From positions 58,501 through 122,500 of the forward strand of contig CAWZYM010000107.1 in NCBI GenBank assembly GCA_963966185.1: DNA of 64,000 bases, in the 5' to 3' direction. Position numbers and translations under genes: made by a program. This stretch comes from Rhabditoides inermis. Taxonomy: Eukaryota; Nematoda; Chromadorea; Rhabditida; Rhabditidae. This document shows positions 37,420 to 48,600 of the stretch, one piece after another. The notes under the pieces are model-generated. The model had not been told where the DNA came from. It saw only the letters and a program-made list of their open reading frames with translations, and did no database searches. Each line of letters opens with the position of its first letter. Position 1 is the stretch's first letter.

Positions 37420-40400
37420 CTATGCGTCGTTCTCTTGCTGATCGCTCGACGTTGGCTGAATGCCAAAGCGTTTCGAGTCTACTTCGTGGGTCGGTGGGAT
37501 CTGCATCTGTGGATTAGACGGCTGCGATTCGATTGGTTTATCTTGCACTCCCTGAATCTTGATATTCTGTAACACAATGATTTAAAAGATAGTGTTCTCA
37601 TGTTTCACCTTCTGTGTTTCGATAACAAGAATTATGTAACTGTTCAGTAGAAAAGCCCATCCGAGCAGAATTATCCCAATTGTCGACCAATCTCAAAATG
37701 AAATCCATAATACAAATGAACACACATCACTCACATGTGACAGATTCCAATGCTTGTACTGGTTCAGTGATCGGATCGCAAATTGCGTGCACCATATTCT
37801 CATAGATAGTTGTCAGACCGCATTTCAAGTTGTAAGCATCGTAGAAAGTGGTCTGAATAGACTCATTTCGATCGATATTCAATCGATACTCACGTTGAGA
37901 ATTGTACGATGTGCGTTGAGTTCATTGAAAAGTCTGGTCTTTGTCGCTGATTGGAGACTCGAAAGGTCCATCGAATTATTCAGTGCAACAGCGAGTTCTT
38001 GGAATGGTCGAAGGGTCACATTCACTCCAGCATCTTTCACGAGTTTCATCTTCAATCATCTATTTCCAGTGAGAATCCACTTGAAACCCACCATGGAAGT
38101 ATAGTATTCGATACTCCATTTAGCGTCTCCATTTAAAAACGATTGTGACAAAAACGTCACATCTTTACAAACATATCGATACACATAGTTTTTGAGAGAT
38201 ATATGTTTGTCTTTATCTTCTTCTTTGTGATCACACAATTTGAGGTTGAAGACTGTTTCAAAGACGTCATCGTAAGTCTGAATCAATGATTTGCTATAAT
38301 GTATAATATAATTACTTGAGTCTCAGCGATAGCATTATTCCAAATATCAAATGTCGTTCGTTGAAGCTCAATGTTGTTCGCAAAAGTTTCCATATTTCTC
38401 TCCAAATTAAGAAACTCTGAAAATAAAATAGACTAATATTTTGTTATATTTTTAATCGTAACCATTTTGAACGACAGCTTCGATTGATTTTCCAAACACG
38501 AAATGATACGGAGAATTCAATTTGCACGATGGAACCAATGACCTAAAATTTTAGGAGGTAAACAATTTAATCGTGTTAATCATCTGCATTGCATACAAAG
38601 AAGAGAGAATGTGAAAAATTGACTGACTTAAAGTTCATGTGAGGTTTGTAAAACGGCGCAACAACCAAGGAAGAGACGTTTGAAATGTGTTTTTCTTCAT
38701 TCAACAAATAATTGCATCCAGAAGAGTATTCCGTGAACGATACAAACGTTCTAAATATGGTTCTTTTTCAATTAAGTGAATTCACAAAAAAAAAACTAAC
38801 GTTAAAGAGATAAATACAATTGGCAAGAGGAACAGAATCATAGCTAGAATGAGGAAAGTCATTTTGCCTGAAAATAAAAGAATTGGTATAAGAATTATAT
38901 TTAGTAATGATACACTTACTTTTTCTTAGAAAACAGATCAGAAAAGCGCAAACGACGACGAATAGACAAATTGATACTGTCACACTCAGAGAAAGAAATA
39001 CATTTGTATTTGCATCAACATTAATCTTTTCGAATCGGTTCACATAGTTTTGAAGTTTATCTACTGCCGAAATTATCTGAATGTTGTTGTTTAAAAAGAA
39101 AAGATTTCGTAATTACTTACAATCGCACTGAATCTTGTCACTTCAACTTTTATTGATTGAACAGATGGGATCTGACGAATTAACAAGTGTTTTAACTGTT
39201 TCTATTCAAGTGTACCTTATACATAGTGTCTTTGATGAATGTAGCAACATGAGTTCCAATATCCGTTGGCGGATTCTGTAAAAAAAAATTAAATGTGTAG
39301 TGAAAAATGATAGCAGCTAAATATAATTACCCCAAAAGAAAATTTTCCATTGTTACTTGTTACTTCTTTAAGAATTTTTTCAGCTTTTGAGAATGACGTC
39401 TTCAGTTTTTCGAACATCGGGATAAATCTCTTCTCATTTTCATCATCGGTTTGAATATTTTTCTGTAACAAAGTAAAGACGTTGCTAAGTGAAAGCTACG
39501 AAAAAATGAAATTTTTACCAGAATGTCATTATATCTCTTCCAAATTTCGTTGAACATATAATCGAGTTTGTTTCCGTCAGCGTCTGTCACACCAATCAGT
39601 TTCTGAGCTAGTGAATCGATGTCTCTCTAAAAATATTCAATCACTGGCTCTTGAATTTTGATTTCTCACCATTCTCTGCTGAAGATTAGCATTATTCAAA
39701 AGTGCGGCCGATTCAAGTCGAGTATTGATCTATAATCAAGTATACCTAACTGCATGTACCAGTTTGAATACCGTTGCTTTGGCCGCCAATCCAGAATTCA
39801 TATTTTGCAATACGTCATCAAAAATGTCAACATTTTTACAGAATCCGTGCAACAAATCTCTTTTCAGTTCTTAAATACGGGTTTTTACTTTGCTACAAAA
39901 TGGAACTCACGTGTAATCTGGCTATTGATGATTTGATTGGTCCGAGAGGCGAGAGTCGAGTGAGTGTCATAAGCAAAAAAGGCCAACACAGCAATGAGAG
40001 CCGAGAAGATTGCGAGAAGTACGACATAGCCAATAAGACACCGCTGAATATTTACACTTGGAAAATATCAAATTAATGCGAAGCTTACGAAGAGAATCGT
40101 CATTTTCTTTTCCAGTCCCACTTTCTTGACGATTTTCTCCCTATGTATGGAGGCAGTGATCGGCTGTTTGGATTGTTTGGATTGTTCGTTCGAGGCTCGC
40201 CTCACGAATGCCTCCGACTTGTGTGGTGTGGGTGTGGTGTCTCCCTTGGCCGCTGCTCTCTCGCTCTTCCCCGGTGTCTGGGTCGGCGTCTTGGTCGGCG
40301 TCAATGCTTTCACTTGTCTCTCAATCTCCGCCTCATCCTCCGCAATCGATTCCTTCACAAAGCACCGACACACCAGAATCGACACAGCTATGCCGGACAG

Positions 40401-41129
40401 AGAAACAAGCATTCCAACCACAAACAGTCCCACACGCCCCTCAAACACAAACCAGTACGTTTCAACCACCCAAACGTACAGCTGGATATTTGTTCTGCGC
40501 GGCAGCAAAGAAGGGCGACAGAGTGCCGTCAAGAGAGTCGTCCGTAACCAACTGAATACATGACACACACACAATGTATGTATTCTTTCTCTCTCACCCT
40601 CTCCCACTCCCTTTTTCTTTTTCTCCCTCCCTCTCCCTCTCTCTCCCTCTCTCCCCCTCTCTCTTCGAGCACTAGCTCCCACCCACTCGAATCGCTTGCA
40701 TCAGCACATTGTCCTCGAGGTTGTGCGAGTGTCTATCCCGGGGCGTGGAAAACGGCTTCAGCCACTCGCGGGACTCGCGCTTCATAGGAGCCGTCTTCGG
40801 AAGGCGACACAGGTTCGCTCAAAGGGCACACGGATCAAGGCGCCAGTCTCTTCCAACACATATCACAAGTGATCCCAGCTGATTCACAGTCGGTACAAGG
40901 TAACCGCAAGTAATTCCGAGTAGTTTGAAGTCGTTTGAAGTACTCGGAAGGCCAATCGGAAGGCATATCGCAACAGTGACAGCTACTTGACGCAAGCAGC
41001 CGACTACTCACGGATTTGTTTGGTTTTATAGGTGTTGATGAGATCGGATGTCGCATCTGAGGACACGAGAGGAGCACATAGGAGGGAGAAGAGGAGAATA
41101 CTGAAAGGTTCACTCGGACAAAGTATCGA
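37420..41129 (-). pseudogene. Prominin-like copy E, start codon lost at the array edge
   Basis: Exons 2-21 are intact: the last exon ends at 37420, and exon 1 begins at its 3' border at 41012. The unit breaks off at about 41,129, inside exon 1. The break falls after the signal-peptide coding stretch but before the ATG that the other copies use. Read upstream in the signal-peptide frame, the flanking unique DNA reaches a TGA without an ATG. Without an alternative first exon, this copy cannot start as the others do. It also has an 8-bp deletion in intron 20, one extra A in intron 13, and an Asp-to-Asn change at the start of exon 7. It could still be rescued by trans-splicing or an unseen exon, so pseudogene status is an inference. 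Confidence 0.65.
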
Positions 41130-41214
41130 GAATCTCCAAAAGGGTCAGAATACACGTAGCCGCTGGGGTCCAACTCTGCATCAGCTTCCTCACCTCATAC
41201 AGCACGTCCATAGT
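41110..41214 (-). CDS. Chimeric minus-strand exon across the array breakpoint
   Basis: After a good 3' splice site (gattgcag, 41215-41222) an open frame begins TMDVLYEVRKLMQSW and runs to a TGA at 41110. The last five or six codons come from the truncated prominin-like exon read in another frame. The unique part looks coding, but the family is unknown. An internal gtgagg donor could end the exon after only seven codons. It may be the stump of the gene into which the array broke. Confidence 0.35.
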   Translation of the reverse strand, partial: TMDVLYEVRKLMQSWTPAATCILTLLEILDTLSE

Positions 41215-41506
41215 CTGCAATCAAAAAGATTACTTGTGTTTGTGTATACACTTTATTTACTGGTAAGTAATCACATGCACGCGCATCAATTATTTTTTAT
41301 ACGGTTAAATAAAGTGAACAGTTTGACGAGTTTGACCATTTTATTCGATTAGATAAAGTAGTTGGACCACTTTTTCCTGCCAGATGAAGTTTTTTTCTCC
41401 GGCAGGATAAATTACTTTATAACTTTATCCGACAGGACAAAGTACTTTGGCATTTGAAAATTTGAATTGTCAAAGCATTGTTATGACATCGGAGAAAGAA
41501 AGGTGT

Positions 41507-41545
41507 GTGAGAGAGAGAGACAGAGAGAGAGAGAGAGAAAGAGAA

Positions 41546-41579
<34 letters not shown>

Positions 41580-41596
41580 AAGAGAGAGAAAAGATA
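41507..41596. repeat. GA-rich microsatellite
   Basis: Imperfect (GA)n run. Between 41215 and 44156 I find no supported gene. The stretch holds this run, an inverted copy of the array's 505-bp repeat, a palindrome and a TGCA-rich cluster. An ORF at 43205-43510 (101 aa) has no recognisable features. Confidence 0.9.
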
Positions 41597-42489
41597 GGGG
41601 AGAATGAGAGAAGAGAGAGTGTAGCGAAAGAAATACACCCACCTTTTTTGTTGATTTTTGTTATGATATAACAGCTGTATATGCAGCAAGATCATTCCAA
41701 ATTACGTGGAATAGTACTGAATAGTGCCATCGAATGGTATGAAACAGTGCGTGTGCTTAGAAGAACACACATTTCTGCGAGGGGCGGCCGCCACTGGCTG
41801 AATCAGATAGCACTTCGCTCTCACACACTCACAGGCAGAGAGCAGACGGATAGACAAAGGAAAAGGGCATCCTTTGAAGACACCGCTCACACATGGGTTG
41901 GATAGTAGGAAAAACAAGACATAAATGTGCGAAACATGTCTCCCATGTTTATTATATCGGATCAATGGAATTGACCCATTCTTACTCAAAATGACGGAAA
42001 GTGTGTGGTTTTCATCTCTTGTTACACTAATACGATTTTCGTTTGTCTGATAACAGCAAACAAAACTAATTGAATACCGTTAATCAGCGTGAAAGAGTGA
42101 ATCGTTCACGCTAATTAGAACAAGTAACGTGTCCAGTCAAAAAATGTTACATGTTTTCGACGTTAAATCTGCATCTCACGTTGCGGTCCCTACTTACCTC
42201 GTGATCGACTGAAACACGTTGTTGCGAGTTTGAGACGGGTGGCTGAGGCCTGACATTGTATCTTCTAGGTGCAAAAAGTGGGCTTGTTATAACAAACTCT
42301 CTGAGACGCGACTACCGACAATCGAATATCCGTCCGGTCCGGTCCGTGTCGGAGTCGGAAAAGGTGTTGCGACTCTATATAAGAAATCTATGAACTAGTA
42401 CACTATCAGTAAAGGTCCTTGTATACTCATTCACTATCGTATCCCTCTCTCCCTTTCACTCACCTGCCCACATCCGGCCTCTCTTTTGG

Positions 42490-42665
42490 CCAGTGCGCTC
42501 TGAAATGTGATTTTAAAACGAGACGAGGTATCGGCATGCGGTTTTCTTCTAGACCTTTTTTCATCACTCTGCGGTACTCTCTGACAAGTTTCACGTTTCA
42601 TTCTATTCCAGTCACTTTCAGTGCCTTAATCGATAAATCACTATTTCACACTGAGAGCAAATGAC
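42490..42665 (-). repeat. Diverged inverted copy of the array's 505-bp repeat
   Basis: Minus-strand 42490-42665 matches the stretch around 6290-6400. It shares gcggttttcttctagacc, actctgcggtactctctg and tttcacgtt with the reverse complement of the array sequence. The repeat is therefore dispersed and not array-specific. Confidence 0.8.
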
Positions 42666-42992
42666 CAATGTCATGTGCCAAATCGCATCCGCTTATCAAT
42701 CTTATCTTTTTTCCTTACTCGCCACCTCGAACCACACTAAATTTCCCTCCTGGATAGATTTCTGAAACCCAAAGTACAGTAATCCAGTAATACATACTGT
42801 CCGGTGCATGTGCACCCACATAGTGGGCGGAGCATCAGTGAGCGCTTTCTCACTGCAGTGAGAGATTGAAAAAGTGTTCATTCCTCCCCGTAGACACTAG
42901 AAAGTCCCAAACACGATACTTCCGCGGCCAGTTCTGGGTCCCTCGCGCGCGACAAGGCATGGTCCCCCAAGTCCCAAATCTGGGCCTTCGTC

Positions 42993-43020
42993 GGTTTAAT
43001 TACCCTGGGGTAATTAAACC
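42993..43020. repeat. Perfect 13-bp-arm palindrome (ggtttaattaccc)
   Basis: The arm ggtttaattaccc and its reverse complement are separated by TG. A single arm, preceded by cgtc, recurs in the type B spacer (about 24738 and 34108), where it is followed by the dispersed gaggtaatttcaaag block. It may mark element termini. Confidence 0.85.
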
Positions 43021-43847
43021 CTGGTGGGTGATGATATGTGTTTTTGTCGTTACTTTGGTCCCTCGATAACACATTGGTCCCTCGATAACACAAGGGTCCC
43101 TCGCTTCTGCTCTCACTATAACACTCTCTCTCTCGCGATCCAGTCGCAAGAGTCTACTCTGCCGGCGGCGGTCAGTCCTGCCGAGCGACTGCTGGTGTGA
43201 TTAGATGATTTCTGAAAAGTCACTCGACTTTTCAGATTGTGAAAATTATGAAACAACAATATCAGAATCAATTGTGTTTTGTTTTCCGAATCACGAATAT
43301 ACCATATTTCATTGGGATCCGATGAAAACTCTCTATCTGAATATGTTCAGTAAAGGCACAGGGGCGTTTTGCTTTAATGTTGTTGTATTACCTTTTAAAT
43401 ATGACTTTTATATCGCGCCGCTTTCACGCGGCTGTTGCATTACACATTCAACCGCGACCTCCGCATTCGATCACACAAGCCGTCAAGTTGTGACTACCGT
43501 ACCCTCATAGCCAATGAGAGTTGATTTGGTATTGTCGGAATGGAGTGTTATCAATGTTATGATCATCTAACACATTGGTTGCTGTCACAGGAAAACAGTG
43601 CGAGATGCCGCTCACTGAACGAACACCCTTGTCACATAAAAAATCAGAGACGATAATTCAGGCAAATCACTAACTGGAAATAGATCCATTGTTGTAGATC
43701 TAATTGTAGAGAGTTATCTTTTAAGGAACGGAGATATGATAGATTATCATTTTGTGTTGCACCCATTTGGTGACAGATTGTGTTCAGCCGGTAGGAGAGA
43801 GTGAATTTACGATAGGCAAGTATGGTCCTCCGAGACCGCTGTGCTTC

Positions 43848-43980
43848 CTGCATGTAGCTTCAATGCAGTCTGCACACAGGAACGCGCGTAGCCTGCATTA
43901 CACATCCCTACGGATGCGCGCGTCTCTGCATGCATGCTGCAATCGCCCTGCATTCGCCATGCAAACGCTCCGCATGTAGA
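43848..43980. repeat. TGCATG/CTGCA-rich cluster 1
   Basis: Repeated tgcatg, ctgca and tgcaat words (for example ctgcatgcatgctgcaat) in ~130 bp. A denser cluster lies near 50137-50365. Confidence 0.6.
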
Positions 43981-44156
43981 TAACATCTCTCCTTCATCGA
44001 AATCTCCCTTTAGCGATACCGTTAGTAATTTTTTTTTGTACGGAACTCTGCATCATATGTGCAGGCTTCCAAATATTTACGTTGCGCGAGCACAAATATA
44101 TGAGACACAATTTATGATTCCACACAATAAAACAAAACATTATTTTTGTGCGACAG

Positions 44157-44855
44157 TTAGAGGCGGAGGCGGTTGAACTTGTGAGCGACGAGGACTCCCT
44201 TGTGAGCGAGCGACCAATAGCTTGGCAATCCATAGTCAATGTCGATGGTCGTCCTCGGCATGATGATAGTGGACACCTTGTTCCTGGAACAAGCGTGATG
44301 AAACATTGTAACGATTAACTTTTAAGCATGAACAGAAAGTATCCAATTAGATAACGTAGCATTGCAATACACTAACGAGGTGGCAGTCTTCTCACGAACC
44401 TCAAGATGGGCGAGCTGACGAGCACATGCAGATGTGCTGCGCGCCGAAGCAACCAGCGCCTACTGCGAACTACAATGATGCGTTGATAACGATATTGACG
44501 TACACGAACTCACCGCGTTTGGGCACAGGGTCGGGGCACTGTCCAGCTAGACATCATGTGTGGCGACGATCTGAAGAAGAATGAGTTCATCAAAAAACCA
44601 CTATTATAAGCAAATGACACAACGCGGTATGTTTTGATGGAAGTTAAATACGGCATGTGAAACCAGCGCGTGTATTCGAAAGACATAATCGGAGAGCCAA
44701 GTTCGGTCCCCGCCAGTGCAACATGTGAGTACATATATTATTCCTATGTCAATATAATTGAGCAATCATTACAAGAAATACTCACTCACCGCAAAAACCG
44801 AGGTTCTTGACCTTAGTGCCACAAGAGATGCGCAAGCCACTCTCCACATTTCGGC
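44157..44855 (-). CDS. Small protein with mitochondrial-presequence-like N-terminus (4 exons, 100 aa)
   Basis: Coding exons are 44849-44790, 44546-44514, 44459-44377 and 44283-44157, with GT-AG borders and all phases compatible (303 nt including TAA). The N-terminus MWRVACASLVALRSRT is Arg/Ala/Ser/Leu-rich and lacks acidic residues, as expected for import into mitochondria. The C-terminal half (PRTTIDIDYGLPSYWSLAHK) has one short hydrophobic segment. A 3' splice site (ttgattccag) lies six bases before the ATG with no visible upstream exon, so the mRNA could be trans-spliced. The second and third exons use acceptors in less typical context (gtctag, cagtag), so their borders are less certain. 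I do not recognise the family; a small respiratory-complex or inner-membrane subunit is a guess. Confidence 0.6.
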
Positions 44856-45516
44856 CTGGAATCAATACAACAATCGAATAAATCAGTTTGATCGAATAAA
44901 ACGCGTCTATTCTGACGGATGAGCTCATGTCATCAAAACAAGCGTGACAAGCGCAATACAACATAATGTTTCGAACGAATACTCGGAGCGATTTTAGTGT
45001 GCATATTGACATATCATCATTATGAGGGACTATTTCACAATTTACGTACTTATTATGATACCATAGAGGTTAATTTGAAATGAAAAAAACACAAACGAAC
45101 AACAAAAACAAATTACAAAGAAAGTGCGTTTGTCAGCCAGAGGTGGAGCACCCAACTACTAAATTGTTGCGGTAGAGCGACAAAATTTGAAATTTCTGGG
45201 TAATATTTAATTTTCAATTATTTTAAAACTAACAAAAAAAAGATGAAATCGTGAAACATAGCATGTGAACATTTCGAACTTGTATGATATAAAATTCGTA
45301 TAACAATATGGTCATCAAAGAATAGGGACCATATAAAATTCGGCCAGTGTCTCTGTGGATGCGAATGGGCTATTGTTAGAAGCGAGACTAAATGAAAGAA
45401 TTGATTGATAATTGATATCATATCATGCCAATCAATACAATGACACGTTGTCAAACGCTGTGCAAAACTGCTATTAATTTAATAATAAATTACCCAGATT
45501 TGAGGTAATGCTTCTC

Positions 45517-45544
45517 CTGATGATGCCATAAAAGGCGAAACGTC
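45517..45544 (+). ncRNA. Hammerhead-ribozyme-like core
   Basis: The sequence CTGATGA, one spacer base, GCC, a six-base loop, GGC, GAAA and CGTC follows the hammerhead core order. The stem II pair GCC/GGC and a self-complementary ACGT could give a minimal stem III ending in the cleavage base C. Penelope-like and other small retroelements are known to carry minimal hammerheads of this type. One extra base (T at 45524) is bulged, and stem I pairing is weak. It follows a gaggtaat block of the dispersed repeat family. Activity is unproven. Confidence 0.4.
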
Positions 45545-46244
45545 GGAATGAAACTGTTTCTATCGCGGTACATCGGCTGAACACCACATCTCATCAAATT
45601 CGTCAATGTGCAACTCCTTGCTTTGCAACTCCGGCATGAGCAGCTTCTTTCATGTACACTTCCTTCTTATTAAAGCGATGTTGCTTTCACAGTGGATGGG
45701 TAACGAGTAGGCCGAAGGCTCCACGGAGCAGAGTCCGATTTTTGATTTTACTCTTACATAGGCAACTTGCGCACTTGTCTGGCGGATTCTCATCAAAGCA
45801 TGGTCATTACACAGTTTTTAATGTTGATTCTGAATATGAGAGTATGTTTACAGGGATAGTTGTTTGAAGGAAATTCGGACAGCCACTGAATAGTCTACCC
45901 ATGAAAAAAACAGCAGCGTGACCGAATGGATAGTGACGATACGTGAGTCATATTCATATCCATCGGAAAATCCGTCGGCGCACTATCGAAACGTTGCCTA
46001 AAAGAGCAAAACTTTTGCGGCTTTTTTCTCATGGTTTGTCGCTCTTACACCCTATCGAGGAAGTTTTATCACTATCATTACGGTCTCCTTTTCAACACAA
46101 TTATTGCCTCATCTTTCGCATCAGAAGTTTTCTTCTTGCTCATGAAACATGAACATGAGACATGAAATGAGTAGAAGGCGAGGGACTGTTGTGGAGGACA
46201 GGACAGGGTGATTTGCAAGTCAAATGAAACAGATTTCTCCAACT

Positions 46245-48600
46245 TCAATTGGAAATAACTCCGTTCAGAAATTTTGCAGAAATCCAGCTTCTCCTCGAGC
46301 TTCTTATTGAGAGCCCAAGTACCGGATCCGTAGAGCATCGCAGGTCGGATGGCGGTGAGGTAGATCCGCAGCTTGACGTGATTGGCGACGCTCGATCTCC
46401 ACAAAACCTTTTCCAGCGAATTGAACGCGGAGCAGGCTTGGGCGATTCGCGCCTCCACATCCTTAGTAAGGTCGGCGTCGCTGCTAATCCACGAACCGAG
46501 GTAGCGGAAGTTGGTGGTCTGCGCGATCTTCTCTCCATTGACAGTGAACTCCTCCTTTACTCCTCGCGGATGGTCATCGACTCGCACTTGTCCGGCCTGA
46601 GGGTCAGACCGTACGAGGCGGAGAGGAGACTGAGACGGTCGACAGCTTTCTGCAGGTTAACAGGGTCTTCTCCAAGCAGAGCAATGTCATCCGCGTAGTC
46701 GAGGTCGGTGACTTTCCGTCCTGTCGAGGGCAGCTCCACTCCTCCTCCACACTCCTCCACAACACGTCGCATCACGTCGTCGATGACATAGTTGAACAGG
46801 AGCGGGCCGCAGACGGATCCTTGGCGCACTCCAGTCCGGACGGCGAACTCCTGCATGATTCCGCAAGGAGTGCGGACAGCGGCAGTAGTACGGCTGTACA
46901 GGTCTCGTAGAAGGTCGATTAGCGGGGCTGGTACTCCGTCGGCGCGCACCGCTTCGAAGAGGCGGTCTCGATCGGGACTGTCGAATGCTGTCCGGAAGTC
47001 GACAAAGATGATGTTAGTCGGCTTCTAAAATCGGGCACGCAGCTCGACGATCCGTCTCAGAGAGAAGACGGCGTCGATGGTAGACCTTCCTGGGCGGAAT
47101 CCGTGCTGCTGGTCTCGGGCGGTCTTCTCACGGTGCTCCACAATGCGAAGTAGCAGCAGACGCTCCACCAGCTTGTAGCACACGCGGATCAATGAGATAC
47201 ACGGTAGTTGGCTGGGTCGGTGGGGCTGCCCTTCTTCAGCAACGGGACGATGATGGCGTTTCTCCACGAGTCAGGCACCTCCTTCCTCTCCCAGATGTTG
47301 ACGATCAGCCGATGCAGCTCACGGATCCCAAAGGCGGGCAGAGTCTTCATCATCTCCGGAGTGAGGTCGTCGTCTCCGGCAGCCTTCCCATTCTTCAGCT
47401 TCTTCATGCACACAAGCAGCTCATCCATGGTTGGCGGCTCCGTCCTGCAGTTGTAGTCAGAACGGGCGGTATGTGGCAGGGCGGGAGCAGACGGGCACGG
47501 CTGGTTGAGTAGGCGGTCGAAGTGACCAGCCCACACCGCGCACGCTGCTCCCCGGTGACGAGTGACACGACCGTCAGAGATGACGGGCGTCGTCCTGCTT
47601 CATTTCTCGCTGTACCGCGTCAGCAGGGAGAATGCCGTGCGGGCATCCTGCCTTTCCCAAGCGTAAGAACCACGGGGATGCGATCCGAGTCGTATTTGAA
47701 GTCCGGCAGGCTCTTGCTGGAGAGGACGGCGCCGGCCTGGCTCTTTTTGACGAGCAGGTAGTCGATCTGGTGCGGCCTCCCGATGCAGTTCTTCCTCCAG
47801 GTTGCGCGCTGCCAGGGACGGTTGCGCTTCCAGGCCGACGCGACGATAAGGTCGTAACTCTCCAGCAGATCCACTATCCGCTGACCGTTGTCGCTTGTGC
47901 AGTCGGCAGCACGCCTCCACCTGCCCATTGCTGGACTGGCGTCGGCAGCCACGCGGCTGTTCGAGTCAAGTCCGAGGACGAGCTCTGACTTGCCGGCCGA
48001 TCTCACAATCTTGGTCAGCTCGTCAAAGAACTTGTCCTTCTCCACCTCCTCAGCATCCTCGGTTGGCGCATGCGCCGACACGATGCGGGTCTTCTTTCCT
48101 CGTACTTCTGCATCCACGTAGATGAGTCGGGGCGAGAGAGGGTTGATGGCGAGCACGTTGACGTTGGCGGAGGTGGAGATGGCGACAGTCACCCCGCACA
48201 CCGCCCTGGAAGTGGGCAGTGCGCTGTAGTACTTGTACCGCAAGGAATCGCAGCACGTCCGGTCGATTCGGGTCTCCTGCAGCATCGCCACGTCCACTCC
48301 GTGCCGCTCGAGCTCCTCCGAGAGCAGGCTCCGGTCTGCAAAGCTTCTGGCAGAACGGACATTGTAGGACATGTAGCGGGTCCTGGTTCTTTGCGATGAT
48401 CGCATAGTCGGTATGTTGGGCATAATGCCTGTCGTATTGTCAAAGGGTGACAATTCCTTCACTCGAAAGTAGTCAACACTTGAACTTAGCAGTGTATGCA
48501 CAGGCAAACAGACTCCCGGGGGCACGACGTGGACGTGAGTGTTGACAATTTCTACCCCCGTTATCCTATCTACTTTTAAAAAAAACCTCATTGTCTAGAA
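46245..48600 (-). mobile_element. Nearly full-length but degenerate non-LTR retrotransposon (LINE)
   Basis: Reading from 48591 downwards, an apurinic-endonuclease-type domain shows SYNVRSAR, LQETRID, SAHAPT, GLDSNS, RATWR, QIDYLLV and SDRIPVV (usually SDH, so the catalytic His is Arg). An RT follows, with KNGKAAGDDDLTPEMMK, WRNAIIVPLLKKG, NYR, QQHGFRPGRSTIDAVFSLRR, GVRQGSVCGPLLFNYVIDD and an intact YADD near 46695. It is broken by frameshifts near 47620, 47198 and 46565 and by a TAG near 47040. It is the same family as the inverted fragments in the array, but it retains segments that they lack. The clade (RTE/CR1-like) is not settled. Confidence 0.92.

Larger units (their letters stand above)
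1..41130. repeat. Tandem array of a ~9.4-kb gene-bearing unit
   Basis: The same ordered sequence recurs head to tail. Corresponding landmarks lie at 33, 9691, 19085, 28590 and 37951, giving periods of 9658, 9394, 9505 and 9361 bp. Units are 1-9658 (left end outside the window), 9659-19052, 19053-28557, 28558-37918 and a partial fifth unit to about 41,130. Each whole unit carries a prominin-like gene (minus), a divergent plus-strand gene, palindromic motifs, a 505-bp direct duplication, an inverted LINE fragment and a lectin-like remnant. Copies differ by indels, microsatellite length and SNPs, so they are real separate copies in the assembled sequence and not one read repeated. The right edge shows short homology (tatcga) at the breakpoint. 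Confidence 0.97.

Noticed and set aside
1..41130. The array as a simple assembly duplication artefact.
   Set aside because: Units carry consistent, unit-specific SNPs, indels, spacer types and microsatellite lengths, and copy A is clearly diverged. Copy number may still be misassembled.
43205..43510. 101-codon plus-strand ORF in the unique region.
   Set aside because: No splice partners, no recognisable domain and no repeat-independent support. Its length is within chance expectation for this composition.
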